Assembly: GCA_039881145.1 (NCBI GenBank)
Contig: JAYKKI010000007.1
Location: 38,948,501-39,012,500 of the forward strand
DNA from: Druceiella hillmani
Lineage: Eukaryota; Arthropoda; Insecta; Lepidoptera; Hepialidae
DNA: 64,000 bases
Direction of reading: 5' to 3'
Position numbers and translations under genes: made by a program. Under the pieces are notes generated by a model. That model made no database searches. It was not told the DNA's origin and worked only from the letters and a program-made list of their open reading frames with translations. Positions 45,361 to 58,470 of this stretch are shown here, one piece after another. How positions within the stretch are numbered: the stretch's first letter is position 1; every line of letters starts with the position of its first letter.

Positions 45361-47339
45361 ATATAGAAATTTAAGCATTCGGGGTACTAGTGTCCCTTTT
45401 AAATTACTTGCAAATATTAATATTAATTTTCAAAAAGATGTACTATTTAGCATAACTTTCACAGACCTAAAATATTATGAATTTCTCAAAAATACTTTTA
45501 ATTTATTATTTATGTTTTTTAAATATTAATATTTAGTTCTCTTTAATATTTGTGGTTTAAATAAAGGATGTGGGAATTATTTACCAGTACCAAATAATAG
45601 TTCCAACCGAATTGTAATTCTTAAGTGATAGCGTTTCTGAGATAAATCTGTGATATACGAACCGAATTACGGAGTTCCTGTTTTGTCCTTCAGTTGAGGA
45701 AGAGCGAGACAGATGGAGAGATGGAGAGCATTTCATGCTACGAGCAAATCAAATAATTTGCTATATAACCAAAACGAATTTGATTTATAAAAGTAGATAT
45801 ATTTTTCATTTAATTATGTCAATTCCGACCATTAAGTTTACTCGGTCCTTGAATTAAAACTGAAGATTATTCAAAAATATTGGAAAAAACTTCAGGAATC
45901 ATTTTGGTTTAGCCACGCAAACATGGTTTAATCATAAACTTTCCAATATGGTAAACAAAAATCACATTAGAAAAATAAAAATATATGGAACAATATTTTC
46001 ATCTACTTTCACCAAAGAACAAAGACCTCGAACCTTAAGCCAAAGATTATTAACTATTCATGGATAAAGAAGCGACACACCTCCGGCCCGCCAATTTATC
46101 GTCACCCGCAGATAACTGGTACGATTCAGGGTACGCAATCCTAGGTTGTCTCTTGCTGTGTGCGTGTGTGATTTGTTTAATTTTGCGAAGTTTGGTTGAG
46201 TTCAACTTATATAATTTAGTTTTAATTGATAACTGTTTATAAAAATGCAATAGAACGGCCTGTTATTGCACTATGTATGAGTTCTTACAAAGCAATAAAA
46301 TCAATAAGAATAGACGATTATTTTTTGTTTTTTTGTAAATAATTTTGTTTCTTGTCACCAACTTATTTGGTTAGTACCTACAATTTGATATCTACATATA
46401 TATCATTGAACAGTTAAAACATATCACTGAACAGTTTAAAGTTCAAACTGTTCTTAAAAGTCATAGTTTCGTTTGAACGCGATGTGGTTAGAAAACGTAT
46501 TGTGTCGGTCATAGGCTTATTATATTGTTTACTAAGAGATCTATCACATGAAGCAAATCTAATCAAATCAAAAGTAGAACGAAGATAATATTTCAGTGTA
46601 TCACTTTTGCAAATAAAAAACTTACATTAAGATTTATTACTTTCATTTAAGATTTTGTTTCTTTTTAGGATCCACACTAAGTACCTTTTTCAAATTCTCT
46701 CTTAATATTATTATTGTCAAATCACTTTCATACAATTAAATGTATAACATAAAATATTGATTTATAAAATTCATTTTTACAATTAGGTAATAATAAAGAC
46801 GCGCGCGCTAGTACAAAGTTACTACTCCAGCGTGCTCTCCAGACAGGCATTCGATCGACGCTATTGGTTGGAAAGAGAAACAGGTATGTTGCTGACGTAC
46901 AGTGTCAACTCGCTCAATCAGTAACGTGACGTGTCTTAGGTAAGATAATTGAGAATTTACGAGAGTATGAGAATGTTGAATTCTTTATCTACTGACCGCC
47001 TACACGAATAAGTACGTATTTGTCTAAAAATAAATTTAATGCCCGACTTTTACTATTAGAGCTTAGATTTTCCATGAGTTGATAATTGTTCTATTTCGTT
47101 TTTGAAACATCCTTGTTGGGTCATTTCCACCCATAAATTAGCGCCGAGTCTAACTCTTTCGTTGTGAGGTATCCAAAAGATTTAGGCTGGTGTTTCATGG
47201 TATTGTTTTTAAATCGCAATATATAAGCTAAAACGCGTTTGAGTTTATCAACTTTAATTTAAAACGAATCTGAATCTGTAATGGCAGCCATAAATATCGG
47301 TTTAACTCCACTCCACTTCTACGATACTGTTTGGCCATT
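45361..47339. other. Unannotated interval with one GC-richer patch
   Basis: Mostly AT-rich. 46,795-46,990 is GC-richer (GACGCGCGCGCTAG, then GATCGACGCTATTGGTTGG) and lies beyond the 3' side of the BEL/Pao remnant. It could be its LTR, but no matching copy is seen on the other side. A 60-codon frame at 46,060-46,242 has a hydrophobic stretch but no other support. Confidence 0.4.
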
Positions 47340-49480
47340 TACCCTGATATGGTCGTAGTCATTCTGGACCTGGTTTCCAGGGATTATTATTTGAAATTTC
47401 AATAATAATTATCCACATGAAAGAACGTCTGCCATATTCTCCTAAAATGGCATATGTCTCCAATGCAGCGTTTTTCTTGATTCTCTAAAAACTGAAATTC
47501 GGTTGGTAAAAAACCTTTTGAATAAATATGGCCGCGTATTAATTCATTACAAAGCAATGGTTGAATCAGGACACAAAAATACTTCGTTAATTGTTCTATA
47601 AAGACCAGGCAAGACAGTTTTTACGGGTTGTGAGGGTAATAATTCCGGACGTAGTCTTAACTTAGGTAATGTTTTTAGTGAGGCATTACGATTTTTTTAA
47701 CATAATAGACTTATAAATATTACTCCGGTGTTGTCTGTAGATCTCATATAAATGCAGGCTCCGTATGCCTTTTCACTAACGTCACAGAATATATGAATTT
47801 CAACGCGCTGAACATCCGCTATTATAACTTTTCTTGAAAATGTCATTTTATTTAGGATCGATAATTGTAATTGAATCGTCATCCAAGAGGTCCGTATGTC
47901 TTCAGGTAATGAATCATCCCATCAATTCGCGCAAAATTTGATAATATATGACTTTAGATTTGTCCCGTTCTTCTCCTTATATTTCATTTCGTCGTTTATT
48001 TGGTTATTTGTAATGCCTTATGCTATTGTTTGAGATATATCCTCCGTAAACAGATTAATGTCAGTAAGTTCTTTATCTACAGTCTTTGCAATCTTAAAGT
48101 TGTTTGATATCAATTTTCTAAGAGTAAATCTCCCCTTATTCGTCAGCTCAATGAGTTCCTTCTATAAGTTGTTTGCGTCTTTGATAGAACATATTCCTGT
48201 GATTACATCGTTTACATAGCAGTCGCGTAACAGAAATTTACTGGCCGTTAAAAATATTGAACATTCATCCTCAGCTAATTGGTTGGGTATGCATGTAGCT
48301 GAATGTGGTGTCAATGCACAACCCAATAAGACTGTATGTCTATCGATAATATTTATGACTTATCGTTTTCATTTTCTTGCCATAAAATTAATTTATAATA
48401 CATATCCCATTCATCGAGTAGAATTATTTTATACATCTTTTCAATGTCGGCTAGTAATACAATTTGATGTGTCCGAAATCTGAGGATGATGTCAAAGCTT
48501 GTACTATGAACGGCTACTCCGACCTTTATGCAATTGTCCAAAGAGATTCCTGTACTAGTTTTCGATGAGGCATTATACACGATTCTTACTTTCGTGGTTG
48601 AGCTCGATACGAGTTTTTAGCTGACCTAATCCTTCTACCGGGAGATCTATAATTTTGAATGTTAATTTTAATCGGCCCGCAAGTTTTTCTCGTGATAAAA
48701 TGCGATTGCAATGCATTGTCCAGTAACACTCGAGCTTGAATAATTTCACCATTTTAAATTAATTTACGCCGTCTATAATAAAACCTGCCTAGCCACAATG
48801 GCACTATGTACCTTTGTGTTTAAGCTTCTCGGAGATTTGTCTATTTCCAATTTTTTTTGGTTTTTGTTGATTATCGTAGTTAGTCGCGTTACTGTTGTGT
48901 ATTAATATATTATATTTTTTCTCGAATTTCCTATACCCTGACCATTTGCATTCACTACTACCACTCTAATATTTAAACAATTGCGTCCATCTTTTGTAAT
49001 TTTTGACAAGCGTAAACTTTATGACTTTTTTTACACATAACAAAGTAACTGTTTTTTTTGTGGTTGTCAATACTTGTTTTTTATTCCAATTACCAGTATT
49101 GTTTGTTTAGTTTAAATCTGCGCTTATGACCGTCATTCTTAATATTTGAGAGCGTTCGTCTAAAAATTTTGTGAAATCGCACATTTTGGGCATGGGCCTT
49201 CAATATATTTTTCCTACTCTGTATGGGTGTTTTAATCGATTTTTGATGTAAGAAGGCAAATTAATTATGAGCAACATTGCTCAAAGGGTTCTCATAATGA
49301 TTTTAAAGAGTTAAAGTTGTATTTAGAAACTATCTTAACTCAACAGCAGATTCCTTAGTCATAGTTGGAAATTTGAGTAATATAAAAACGTGATTTTGTG
49401 TGATTACGCGTTTATTATCGAAAACGGGCTTTCAGCCATTCATATGCAACTAAATAATTTTCCTCTAATGCCTCTAATGC
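47340..49480 (-). pseudogene. BEL/Pao retrotransposon remnant (gag to RNase H)
   Basis: Domains read right to left in BEL/Pao order. A gag C-terminal piece at about 49,140-49,260 (DFTKFLDERSQIL) is followed by a degraded CxxC knuckle near 49,010-49,050. The protease is at about 48,640-48,750 (ARVLLDNALQSHFI, where an active enzyme has LLDSGSQ). The reverse-transcriptase core at 48,353-48,580 shows SSKTSTGISLDNC, FDIILRFRTHQIVLLADIEK and MYKIILLDE. RNase H at 47,697-47,882 has IFCDVSEKAYGACIY, running on to WRHMPSKENMADVLS-like sequence at about 47,420-47,470. Integrase is missing. Numerous stops and frameshifts; no LTR pair found. Confidence 0.85.
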
Positions 49481-49849
49481 TTCAATTACACCTGTCGCCT
49501 AACCTCTAAGCCATATATTTTTAATGGAGCAATTATTGTGCTATAATATATCACCAATATATCATATCTAGACTGACAAAGGAGCTTGGCAAAAATATAA
49601 GTGTTATCTTGTAGCTATTTAGCCACAATACTCTGAAAGGGAATAAATACATATCTAACATACTTTAGATAATCTTAAAAATAAAATAGACAACAATAAT
49701 AAAAAGAGTAAGAGGAACTATTTGCTGAACATCTGCTTTATACAAATGTTCGATTAGCCATTTTTTTACAAATTAACTTAAAAAGTATGTTCATAAATAT
49801 ATAAAAAACCTTTGATTAGTCTGTACCAAGCTAGAATCACACAGAATAT

Positions 49850-52330
49850 ATTGTAGGAAACATAATTTTGTTCCGTGTTAAATCCTCATACAACTTTCAT
49901 ATATATTTCTCAACACAATATGCGAAGAAAATTATTATATAGATCCTAAAAACATTGTTTTTATTTCAGTTTCTCTCCAAACAAAAAAGCATAGAATACA
50001 ATGTAATTGCAGGCGTAATAATAAAGATCTGACCAAATGGACAATGCGTGAAAATGCACATGAAGACATGATGATCGAGAATACCCTCTACTATTTAAAA
50101 TATTGGCCTGAAAATACTTTAGTTTTTCCATTTAACACAACTACAATATAATCTCATTGATCAACGGATAGAAAATGTATGGAAACAAATATGTGACTAA
50201 ATTAGCAATTAAATAAAACTGAAAACAAAATAACATTTTAGGTTTGAAATTTTCCACAAATTGCAAGAGAACAATAATCATAATAGTGTTCAATGTGAAA
50301 TGAAAATAATTAATTTTCTCTCCGGGTCAAACGTAAAATTTAATCAACGACTTCACTTCTGTTTTTGATACGAAACAGGAGAAATCACAAAATCGGCTTT
50401 GTGATTAAGTATATATTTTATTTTGTTTTCAGTTCTGGTCCTGGATATACTTTTATTAATTGATCGATTTAACCGTTCCGAAACTTTTTATGACACATAG
50501 ATCTACAATCTGTAAATCTACGTAGTACAATACAATTAGGAACATAAATTTGCTATGTTTACTCTCTAATAACTTTATGATATAGTACTATAACAATACT
50601 TATTCGACAAAAAGTATGAAATATAAGGTAATTATAAAATCAATTAATTATAATTATCTTTGAAAATATTCTTGCTAAAAAAGAGTGAAAATGGAGTATG
50701 ATAAAATTTAGAATTCAAAAGATGCAACCTTTCTTGATCAACGGAGAGATTTCATACAAAACAAGAAAAATTATAATTACCTGATTACTTTTCTATTTTA
50801 CACAATCGGTTAAAATACAAATTGAAGATATTTTTTTTGTTTGTTAACCAATGTGCAATATAGTCATGAGCCAATAGATGTTAGACTATACTTGCAAGCT
50901 TATAAGGGTAATCATTTGCTTAAAAAAAATATAAATAAATATATTCTTATTAATTTTAGATTGTACTGTTGAAATTTTGGTTTTTAGTTAAATTTTTCTA
51001 CTGAATTTTCATTTTTACTTTAGAAAATCACCTATGCGAATAATTTTAAGTATACTACTTTTACAACTATTCTAAATTTTGTACAAATAAGTAGTTATTT
51101 GTGGCAAATAATGGGTAAAGCTTAAATTGCAAGAGGATACAAGGATAGAACCATAATATTGCACTTCAATCACTTTTTATAAAAAATTTTGTTGAAAAAA
51201 ACTTATAAAGATGTAAAAATTTCTTATACACACTGCATCAAAAAGTAATAATATTACAATTTTATTGCTATTAGCAATATTTTTAACAGCTCTTTTTTCT
51301 AGCAGAAAAAGTAAGTTTTGTATATAATTTCTTACCGATTCTTCATATGCATTTGATATATAAATTATAATTAATGTATTTTTATTTTTTTAATATTATA
51401 TCTGAAATGTAGAATGGAAATGTTTCTTCATTTTTTAATTTATCTTATTGTAAGAACCACTAGCTCACGTTTTAATTTGTCTGTTTTAATTCTCTCATTA
51501 CTGCGCTAACATCTTTTACATATACTTCTTGTTTATTACATTTAATTTAAAGTTAATATTCATCAAGTTTAACTATAAGAATCTGACTTTAAGAATAATT
51601 ATAAATATTATATTTATTCGCCTTATCCACTATCTCAAAATATAAGAACTTCTCCCACCGATATTAATTATGGAAACTAGGCATTTACGTTCGCCTACGA
51701 GTTGTTTATTATTGAAGTTGTTTATATTTGAATATTTTAATTATGTTAGCTTAAATTTTGTTAGATGGGATGTAATATTAGTACTTATTTCATAGATTTA
51801 ATCATGTGACTAAAAAAAGACTAAATTTGGCAACAAATTATTAAAAACAATTTTAAAATCTTTATCCACATATTACTTGCTACAATTTTGGTTATATTTG
51901 TTATATTTTATTTTTCTCATTGTTACTACATGGTAGTAAATTTGGGCACAATAATTTTGTTTTTGCGCAAATAATAGAATACATTTACCTCAAAAGATCT
52001 TTTAAATTGTAATACAATTTAAAATAACATAAACGTAATGAAAGACTCGTGTGGCTTTTTCGGAATTTCACCATTTATTTTAACAGTTTTCTCATTACAC
52101 GACAGATAACTTTTTTTAGCGTTTCATACATTTTAAAATGCACATCAACGGATACATATAAGATAAACCAAATCAGCTCTTATGCTCTATTAGTATGCAA
52201 AGAATAATATTTAATTTTATTTTGCATCAAAGTTCATAGACAATTGCACACTAAAATGATAGAACGTAATTCGATCCTGCTTAAATGTAATTCGATCGCA
52301 TTGTAAAGGCGCTAAATTTTTTATTTCAGT
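49850..52330 (+). repeat. Segmental unit X, copy b
   Basis: Paralogue of 21,480-24,950 with a roughly 990 bp gap relative to it near 50,450. No coding sequence recognised. Confidence 0.82.
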
Positions 52331-55300
52331 GGTGTTGTAGAACTGGAGTAACAGTCGCAAGCAAATTAATTACGGGCTGTAATTGAGCTTAAAACGGATG
52401 TCCGGCAGTTCGATCACTACCACGCTGTTATCCCACTACGAGACTACGCCATCTCTTCGTAGATACCAGACCAGATAAAGGTTTATCGGGTTAATCACTG
52501 GTATATCATTAATGCTTTAATTCATGGTTAAACAGTTAATCAATAAATTTAATGTTAATTGTGGGTTTCTCTCCATTCGAGGACAATCTTAGAATGAAAT
52601 AAAACTTTTTACTACTGTTACGAATATGCCATGCGTACTTATTAAAAGAACCAACTTGTGTCAAGAAGAGCACAGTTTTTCTTCCCATCAGTCATAGTGG
52701 TATACATTCGTAAATCAAAATGCCTCAAAACGTGCTCCCTTGATCGGTTCAATACATTTGACTGTTTTATTTCAAAAATTAGTTTATTTTGTTGTGTACT
52801 GATAAGTCAAATATATATTGCATCCCAAAATTTCATTATTTTTAATTTTTAGGAACATTTTTTTAGTATTCATATCACTAAAGTGGGTATCAAAATTAGA
52901 CTATTTTTCGAAATGAATGAAAAAGTTAAATAAACTTATTAAGAAAGAGTATAATGTGCCCTTTAAAAGTTCTGCACCTACTTATTTATTTGATATAAGT
53001 TTGAACAAATTAAATTTATAAATTTATAGCTTTCTCCCGGAATTTCGCGCTACAAGAGAAAAAAGATCTAGCTTTTTAAAATTTACTATTTGTTTTGAAT
53101 TTGAAATAAATTTTCTATAAAAAAATTTCATAACGAATTTAAAATACTCTTAAATGCATCCTAACGTTAATTGTTTAGTCGTTAATGCACATTGGACATT
53201 TATTCTCGAGTTCTTTTAGTCAATGGTGCACATAAGTGCATTTATTATACATTTTCATAATAAAAACAATTATTTAATCAATTACCCACATGTAATTCTC
53301 AAGCAATGAATGTTTCCGAATACAAGTGTATCAAAACACAATATCACCTTGGCAACAAAAACACGGCCATCTTCTATTGAATGCAAGCGACTTACATCTT
53401 CTTTAGACAAAATTATGCAGTAATTTTAAATATCATGCGATATAACTATTATTGATCAAACGTCTCGAATATTTTCAAAATATGCTCATTGAAAAATAAA
53501 TTTAAAATAAAAAACAAACACATAATATGACAATAGATATTAAATTTTCTTAAAAATACAACTAACTTAAGTCCAATTTTCAACACGTTAGCGCATATTT
53601 ACATAGAAATATCAAACCTATAAATACCAAATACGAAAATAAGTGTGACGGAAAAGAAATTAAATTTAATTATTTATTATAAATAAATACTATCAAAATA
53701 TTGAGCTATTAACAAAGAATCGCATGTCTTATAAAAATAAATAACTTGGATGTTTTATGAATAGCTTTGCTATACGTCGAAACTGTACATATTTCCAAAA
53801 TACCAAATATCAAACTGTATTCACGCTAACAATTCTATGGCGTACTATCTTTCAGTCAAAATTTTATAAGCTCAAAGCTCAGCGCTCACGTCAATTCCAT
53901 TAGCGTGCCGACCAATGTAATTCTCGTTGATTACCAAAATAATTAATGACGGACCAAATTAACTTGTAACAAGGTTTAGTGTACTTTTACAATACAGTAG
54001 ATTGAAAGCCGTACGTTGAAAGTTAATTCAAAAGCGTCAATTACCTTGGGCTAATTTTTTTCGGAAACTATATTAATGGATATTATTAGAATGAAATGTT
54101 TCTCACATTTTATTAACATCAGATCAAAAAGCTTAATTAGATAGGAATAAACTACAATCTGAAGATATAACGGGTATATGTAGAAATATAACAGGTAGAT
54201 TATTACTACTACTATAACTTATTATTCCGTTAGAATATTTATATTTAATACTAAGTTATTAAAAATAATAACTTATTATTCCGATATACGAAGTATACAA
54301 AATATTTGTAATATACCCAACTTTATATAAACATATGATGGCCAGGTTCTCGCAAACTACATCAAAATATTCGGCCAAAACTTCCTTTATCGTCCAACCT
54401 AAAACATGGCATAATATTAATTTATTTCAGTCACTGTAGCCGAGAGCAAAACTCAATTTATTATTCAATTCTAATTAACGAACTCCTTTGAGAGGCGACT
54501 TTATTCCAAGGTACGAGTACCTATACATTACCACTTTATCTACCCAACCACAAGTTTTTTTTTTATATTCGCTGTCAGATACACGACACTGGTCGGACGA
54601 CTTACGAGAGTCTTTATATGGAACCCCACCGCCGTTATCTGCTTGTCAAACAATTTTCTCAGCCGTCTAAGTTTTATCTCGCGTCCACATCTCCGCTCCG
54701 CTGGTGCGGGAAACATTTTTGTCTCTTATTTAACGTTACGTTATTTTTTACAAGCTACGTGTTTTTATTGGCATGTTAGCTGCGGAACTTTAAGGTAAAG
54801 TTAGTTGACGTTGCGTTTACGAACTTTCATTTTGATTAAGATAATTGCGTGTTTTAAGGTTATATTGCGTGCATTACGCCCCTTTAGCTTTCAGAACTTT
54901 TCGTCGCGTTTACCTTGTTTAAGAACTGTATTAGCATAATTAAAGTTTATTTGCTTTTTCATTGATTACAATTTTAAAGGTTTTCTTTTTTATGTTTTTT
55001 CCTACCTTCTTATAGCGATAACAGTTTGAAGACATGATAATCCTTGCAACAATAAAATTGTAACTTGTTATTACTTGAAAGTTTATTTTTTTAAATTAAA
55101 GTTAATGTTCTAAAAATTATAAACGACCCAAAATTTTAATTAATCTTAATTATAATTTTACCTTTTTTTTTTAAATTTTACTTTCAATTTTATAATTTTG
55201 ATTCAATTTCATAAATTTAAAAAAGGATTCAGTCGGAAATTTGAGCAACTGAAAATTTCTAGGGGCTTTTCATTTTATATTCTTCCTTATTTTATTGAAG

Positions 55301-56110
55301 AAAAAGTGTACATTTCTAATAAATCGTCATGAAATAAAATGCTAATGAGTTTATGCAAGCTATTTCGTAACATTTTAACGATATTTTATCATTAGATTAG
55401 GTTTTGATCCCTACCGTTTTACCTATTATATTTTTTATTTATGTTTACGATATCTTATTTCTTTACGGGAAATAATAATTTTAAAGCATTATCTTTATTA
55501 TGTTTTATTAAAAACCTAAAAGAATCATTTTTCTTCGAAATAGTTCGCCGTAAAATTTTCAAAAATTAATAAGTCATATTAACCCCCATATATATAAATT
55601 ATTTATACTTGGAAATATTCAAATGAAAATTTTAGAGAGGGCAAATAAAGTAATTGATTTTTTTACGTAACGAATTTTATAAAATCTCAAATAGAGAAAG
55701 ATAATGTGAGTTATTAAAAAAACAAAACTAATTTCTTCCACAAAAAATATTTTCCATCCAAATGTCCTTGAACCTATTTCTAAAACTAAGTCAAATCATG
55801 AAAAAAATAGTTTTCCTAAAAATTTGGGTTGAGCTGAAAGAAAAATACACCAGAATAGATTTTACAGTTGAACAGAACAAAAAGGAAATATATGTAATAA
55901 ATTATAGATTTTTGTTCTTAAATGTAGACTATTTAATTCCTTTCTTTTTTAAAAGATTAGTCTCCAATCTATGTATTTTTTGGTGCTTAGCTCAAAATAT
56001 AGATGTTGTAGAAATTAAATACTATGGGTAAAAGTTCTGAAACAGTATCTTTTGTAAAAATCCACGCATATAAAGCAAAACGAAATTCTCAAAAGTAATT
56101 TTATTTATTA
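52330..56110 (+). repeat. Segmental unit Y, copy b
   Basis: Paralogue of 58,470-61,815 and, from 53,000, of 33,690-38,450. The first 250 bp (52,340-52,600: GGAGTAACAGTCGCA, ATTACGGGCTGTAATTGAGC) are shared with copy c but not seen in copy a. About 1.2 kb between 54,250 and 54,310 present in copies a and c is missing. Short frames such as 55,762-56,031 are not conserved. Confidence 0.85.
54330..54930. repeat. Conserved GC-richer module of unit Y, copy b
   Basis: Counterpart of 36,480-37,060 and 61,395-61,815. The frame starting at 54,488 ends after 60 codons because of indels relative to the other copies. Confidence 0.6.
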
Positions 56111-56130
56111 CTATTTCTATGATCTAGTTA

Positions 56131-56286
56131 AATTAAACCTAGGTTTCGTTGTATTATAACATCTTCAAGTTGGCTATTAGCAGAGATCTTAAAGAAAGAA
56201 AGTAGAAATAATACTACATCACGTAGTTTCATTTAATTGTGAGCAATGAATTTCTATAAATTAACGTGAAATATATTCAGTAATTG
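56131..56286 (+). mobile_element. Second copy of the palindromic Penelope-derived mini-element, truncated
   Basis: Opposite orientation to the 44.4 kb copy. It begins inside the first arm (ACCTAGGTTTCGTTG), keeps the spacer junction GATCTTAAAGA, has lost most of the second arm with its hammerhead, and ends with the arm terminus (CATTTAATTGTGA) plus the 48 bp tail. It is flanked by ATGATCTAG at 56,119-56,127 and 56,287-56,295, extended by TTA with one indel. 5' truncation with an intact 3' tail fits target-primed reverse transcription. The remaining hammerhead half lacks stem I and the cleavage site. Confidence 0.8.
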
Positions 56287-56559
56287 ATGATCTAGGTTAT
56301 TCTTTTTGTAATAAAGGCTATAATCAACAAATATTATGATAATAGAGTAACCATTAATTAACGGTTCATAACAGTTCTTATGCACTCACATCAAACATTC
56401 ATCGACGAAATGTATCGAGCAATAGTAACAAATACCGGTAATATTTATTATTTCAATAATACAATTTATAAAAAATTATGATGAACGTATATCTAAAAGT
56501 CGAAATATAAGTAAATGTATATTTCTAGTTTCAGCATTACTTCTAAATGACACATTTTA

Positions 56560-57745
56560 TATCTAAATAATGGCTAGGTTGACGAATGCTCTCTCGAATG
56601 ATTGTATCATAAGTGATTGACTGTGTGAAGCTGCAGAAACCATAAGCGCAAATCGACAAACTGAAAAGTAGAAATCTTCCAAATCGGTTATGTCATGTGA
56701 ACATTTTAATTCATTTCGTAAAGAAATCTCACAAATAAAATAAAATTAAAATAATTAATATATTACTGCATTAATTATAAAATTCTACCATTGAATAAGT
56801 GAAGAAATTATGATTAACAAAATTTTTTTATAATTTATATTACTATCACTCATTTTAATCATACCATGATAATAATAGAATACCCACAACTAATTAAATG
56901 TTACACCTTATTTTACATAGTTACCAGAAGACTTATTATGAGTGATTATTCATAACAATTAAAATAAAAAGACAATTGTCTTGATTTCTTATCATTTGGT
57001 TAACACTTTGTACTGAGCAAGATAGTTAAAAATATTGCACGAAGACATCAATCGTCCTACAAAATACAAAGCGACCTATACAATATTTCTCTCTAAGCAT
57101 ACGAATATGACCCGAGGCAAACTTCTGATAATCCGCAAATAGATATTTTACAATTTACCTATTTCTAATATGATATTTAATCCGAATTATTAATACAAAA
57201 TAGGCAGAATGCAGTATTTCGAATTTTTGCTGTTTAATTAAAGATGTATAAATAATTTATTTATGATAATATAATGTTTATTAATTAGTCAGGTATTTAA
57301 AGATATTTATATAAACAGAAAGGTATACTAATTTTAGAAAAATTATTAATTTATTAAAACAAATAATCATATATTTATAACAAGCAGGTAATAGATTTAA
57401 ACTGACATTTATCTTTTCCAACTACTCTCAAACGTAATTCTTACCCAAAGGTATATCCATAACGGTGATCACCGCCGTTCTCAGGTGCACCTTCCTTGAT
57501 CACTTTTTCCGACACAGCCACATACAGCAACACAACTGCGGCATGAAAAGAACATACACAAGATCTGCGTTTCAAATACGTGTATCGCGTGACGAGGAAA
57601 CGCCATTCGAACGAATTGCCGCCGGCAAACATAATATTTAAATACGGCCTCTTTCCATTTCCGCCATGCCGGAAGACCCGAGTCGATAAGACCACACCAG
57701 GAAATAAAGTCGAGTAAGTAGTTGATAACATGTCAGGGGGAAGAC
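56560..57745 (-). repeat. Segmental unit Z, copy b
   Basis: Paralogue of 62,565-63,738 at very high identity, near 98% over 57,098-57,440. It carries the 63-codon frame. Homology ends sharply after GGAAGACGC at both copies. Confidence 0.9.
57441..57632 (-). CDS. Conserved 63-codon frame of unknown function, copy b
   Basis: Start ATG at 57,630-57,632, the first in-frame ATG after the point where the two paralogues stop sharing frame (an indel lies just upstream). Residues 1-29 are basic and aromatic (NSFEWRFLV, TYLKRR). Residues 30-41 are hydrophobic (HAAVVLLYVAVS) and could be a signal or anchor segment. The tail is polar: EKVIKEGAPENGGDHRYGY. Compared with 63,433-63,624, six bases differ; five are third-position synonymous and one changes Arg16 to Gln, a pattern expected under protein-level constraint. 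The TAA at 57,441-57,443 overlaps a splice-donor-like GGGTAAGA, so this may be the first coding exon of a longer gene. I do not recognise the family. Confidence 0.5.
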   Translation of the reverse strand: MFAGGNSFEWRFLVTRYTYLKRRSCVCSFHAAVVLLYVAVSEKVIKEGAPENGGDHRYGYTFG

Positions 57746-57769
57746 GCGTTTTATTATTCATCCTCAACT

Positions 57770-58259
57770 ATTTACCGGAAAGTCTATTCTTGTGAATGTA
57801 ACTTTTTCTTTTTCCAGGTTCGCAACTTGCGGGTGCTCGCCTCGGCACTTCGATTGTGATGGGTTTAAGAACCCCATCCTTTTTAAAAAAATTGATTACG
57901 GTTTATTGCGTTACATGTAAGAGGCAATAAACATTTACAGATACTGCTAACTATATCCAGTTTCCTTAATATTATTCACACTATCCTTTTAAACGCGGAG
58001 ATGTGAAAAAATTGATTAAAATATTATCGATTTTCTATATTTTCCTCAAATATTTTTCAAAGTTTTCAATATGTTTAATGGCTCCGGCTTTTTTTCTCCC
58101 AGCTGATATTTTTTTTTTCTTAATTTGTGAACTACTATAACATATGACTTCATTTGAAAACCAAGCACGATGGGAGGTGGTGATTTTGTTTTAATAATTG
58201 ATGATAATATAATAAAATGCAAGCTTATCCTAAGTTTTCTCTTAATACGATGGATTTTT
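57770..58259. other. Junction between segmental copies b and c
   Basis: Contains a GC-richer piece at 57,815-57,870 preceded by a polypyrimidine-AG resembling a splice acceptor. Nothing recognised. Confidence 0.4.
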
Positions 58260-58470
58260 TATAACATAAACCAAACCACCTTCTGTTCTCTATTGATACT
58301 CAAAATAATAATATTTTATTTTATTTTGCAACAAAGTACATAGACAATCGCACACTAAAATCGATAAAATGGTAAATTTCAAATTGAAATTCCCTCTTAG
58401 CAAACAAAGAAAAGGTTAAACGTAATTTCGATTCCATTGTTAAGGCGTTAAATTTTCGAATTCAGTACTA
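58260..58470 (+). repeat. Segmental unit X, copy c (end fragment)
   Basis: Only the last 200 bp of X are present, matching 52,161-52,330 and 24,741-24,950. Confidence 0.75.

Noticed and set aside
46060..46242. 60-codon frame with a hydrophobic helix, and the overlapping minus frame at 46,050-46,250
   Set aside because: No homologue recognised, no paralogue for comparison, and both strands open over the same short stretch.
46795..46990. GC-rich patch considered as a promoter or CpG island
   Set aside because: No adjoining gene. It may be a retroelement end, and nothing in the sequence decides it.
57815..57870. Polypyrimidine-CAG followed by a GC-rich stretch, suggesting an exon on the plus strand
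   Set aside because: Not conserved in copy c, no long frame follows, and the TE-rich context makes chance likely.
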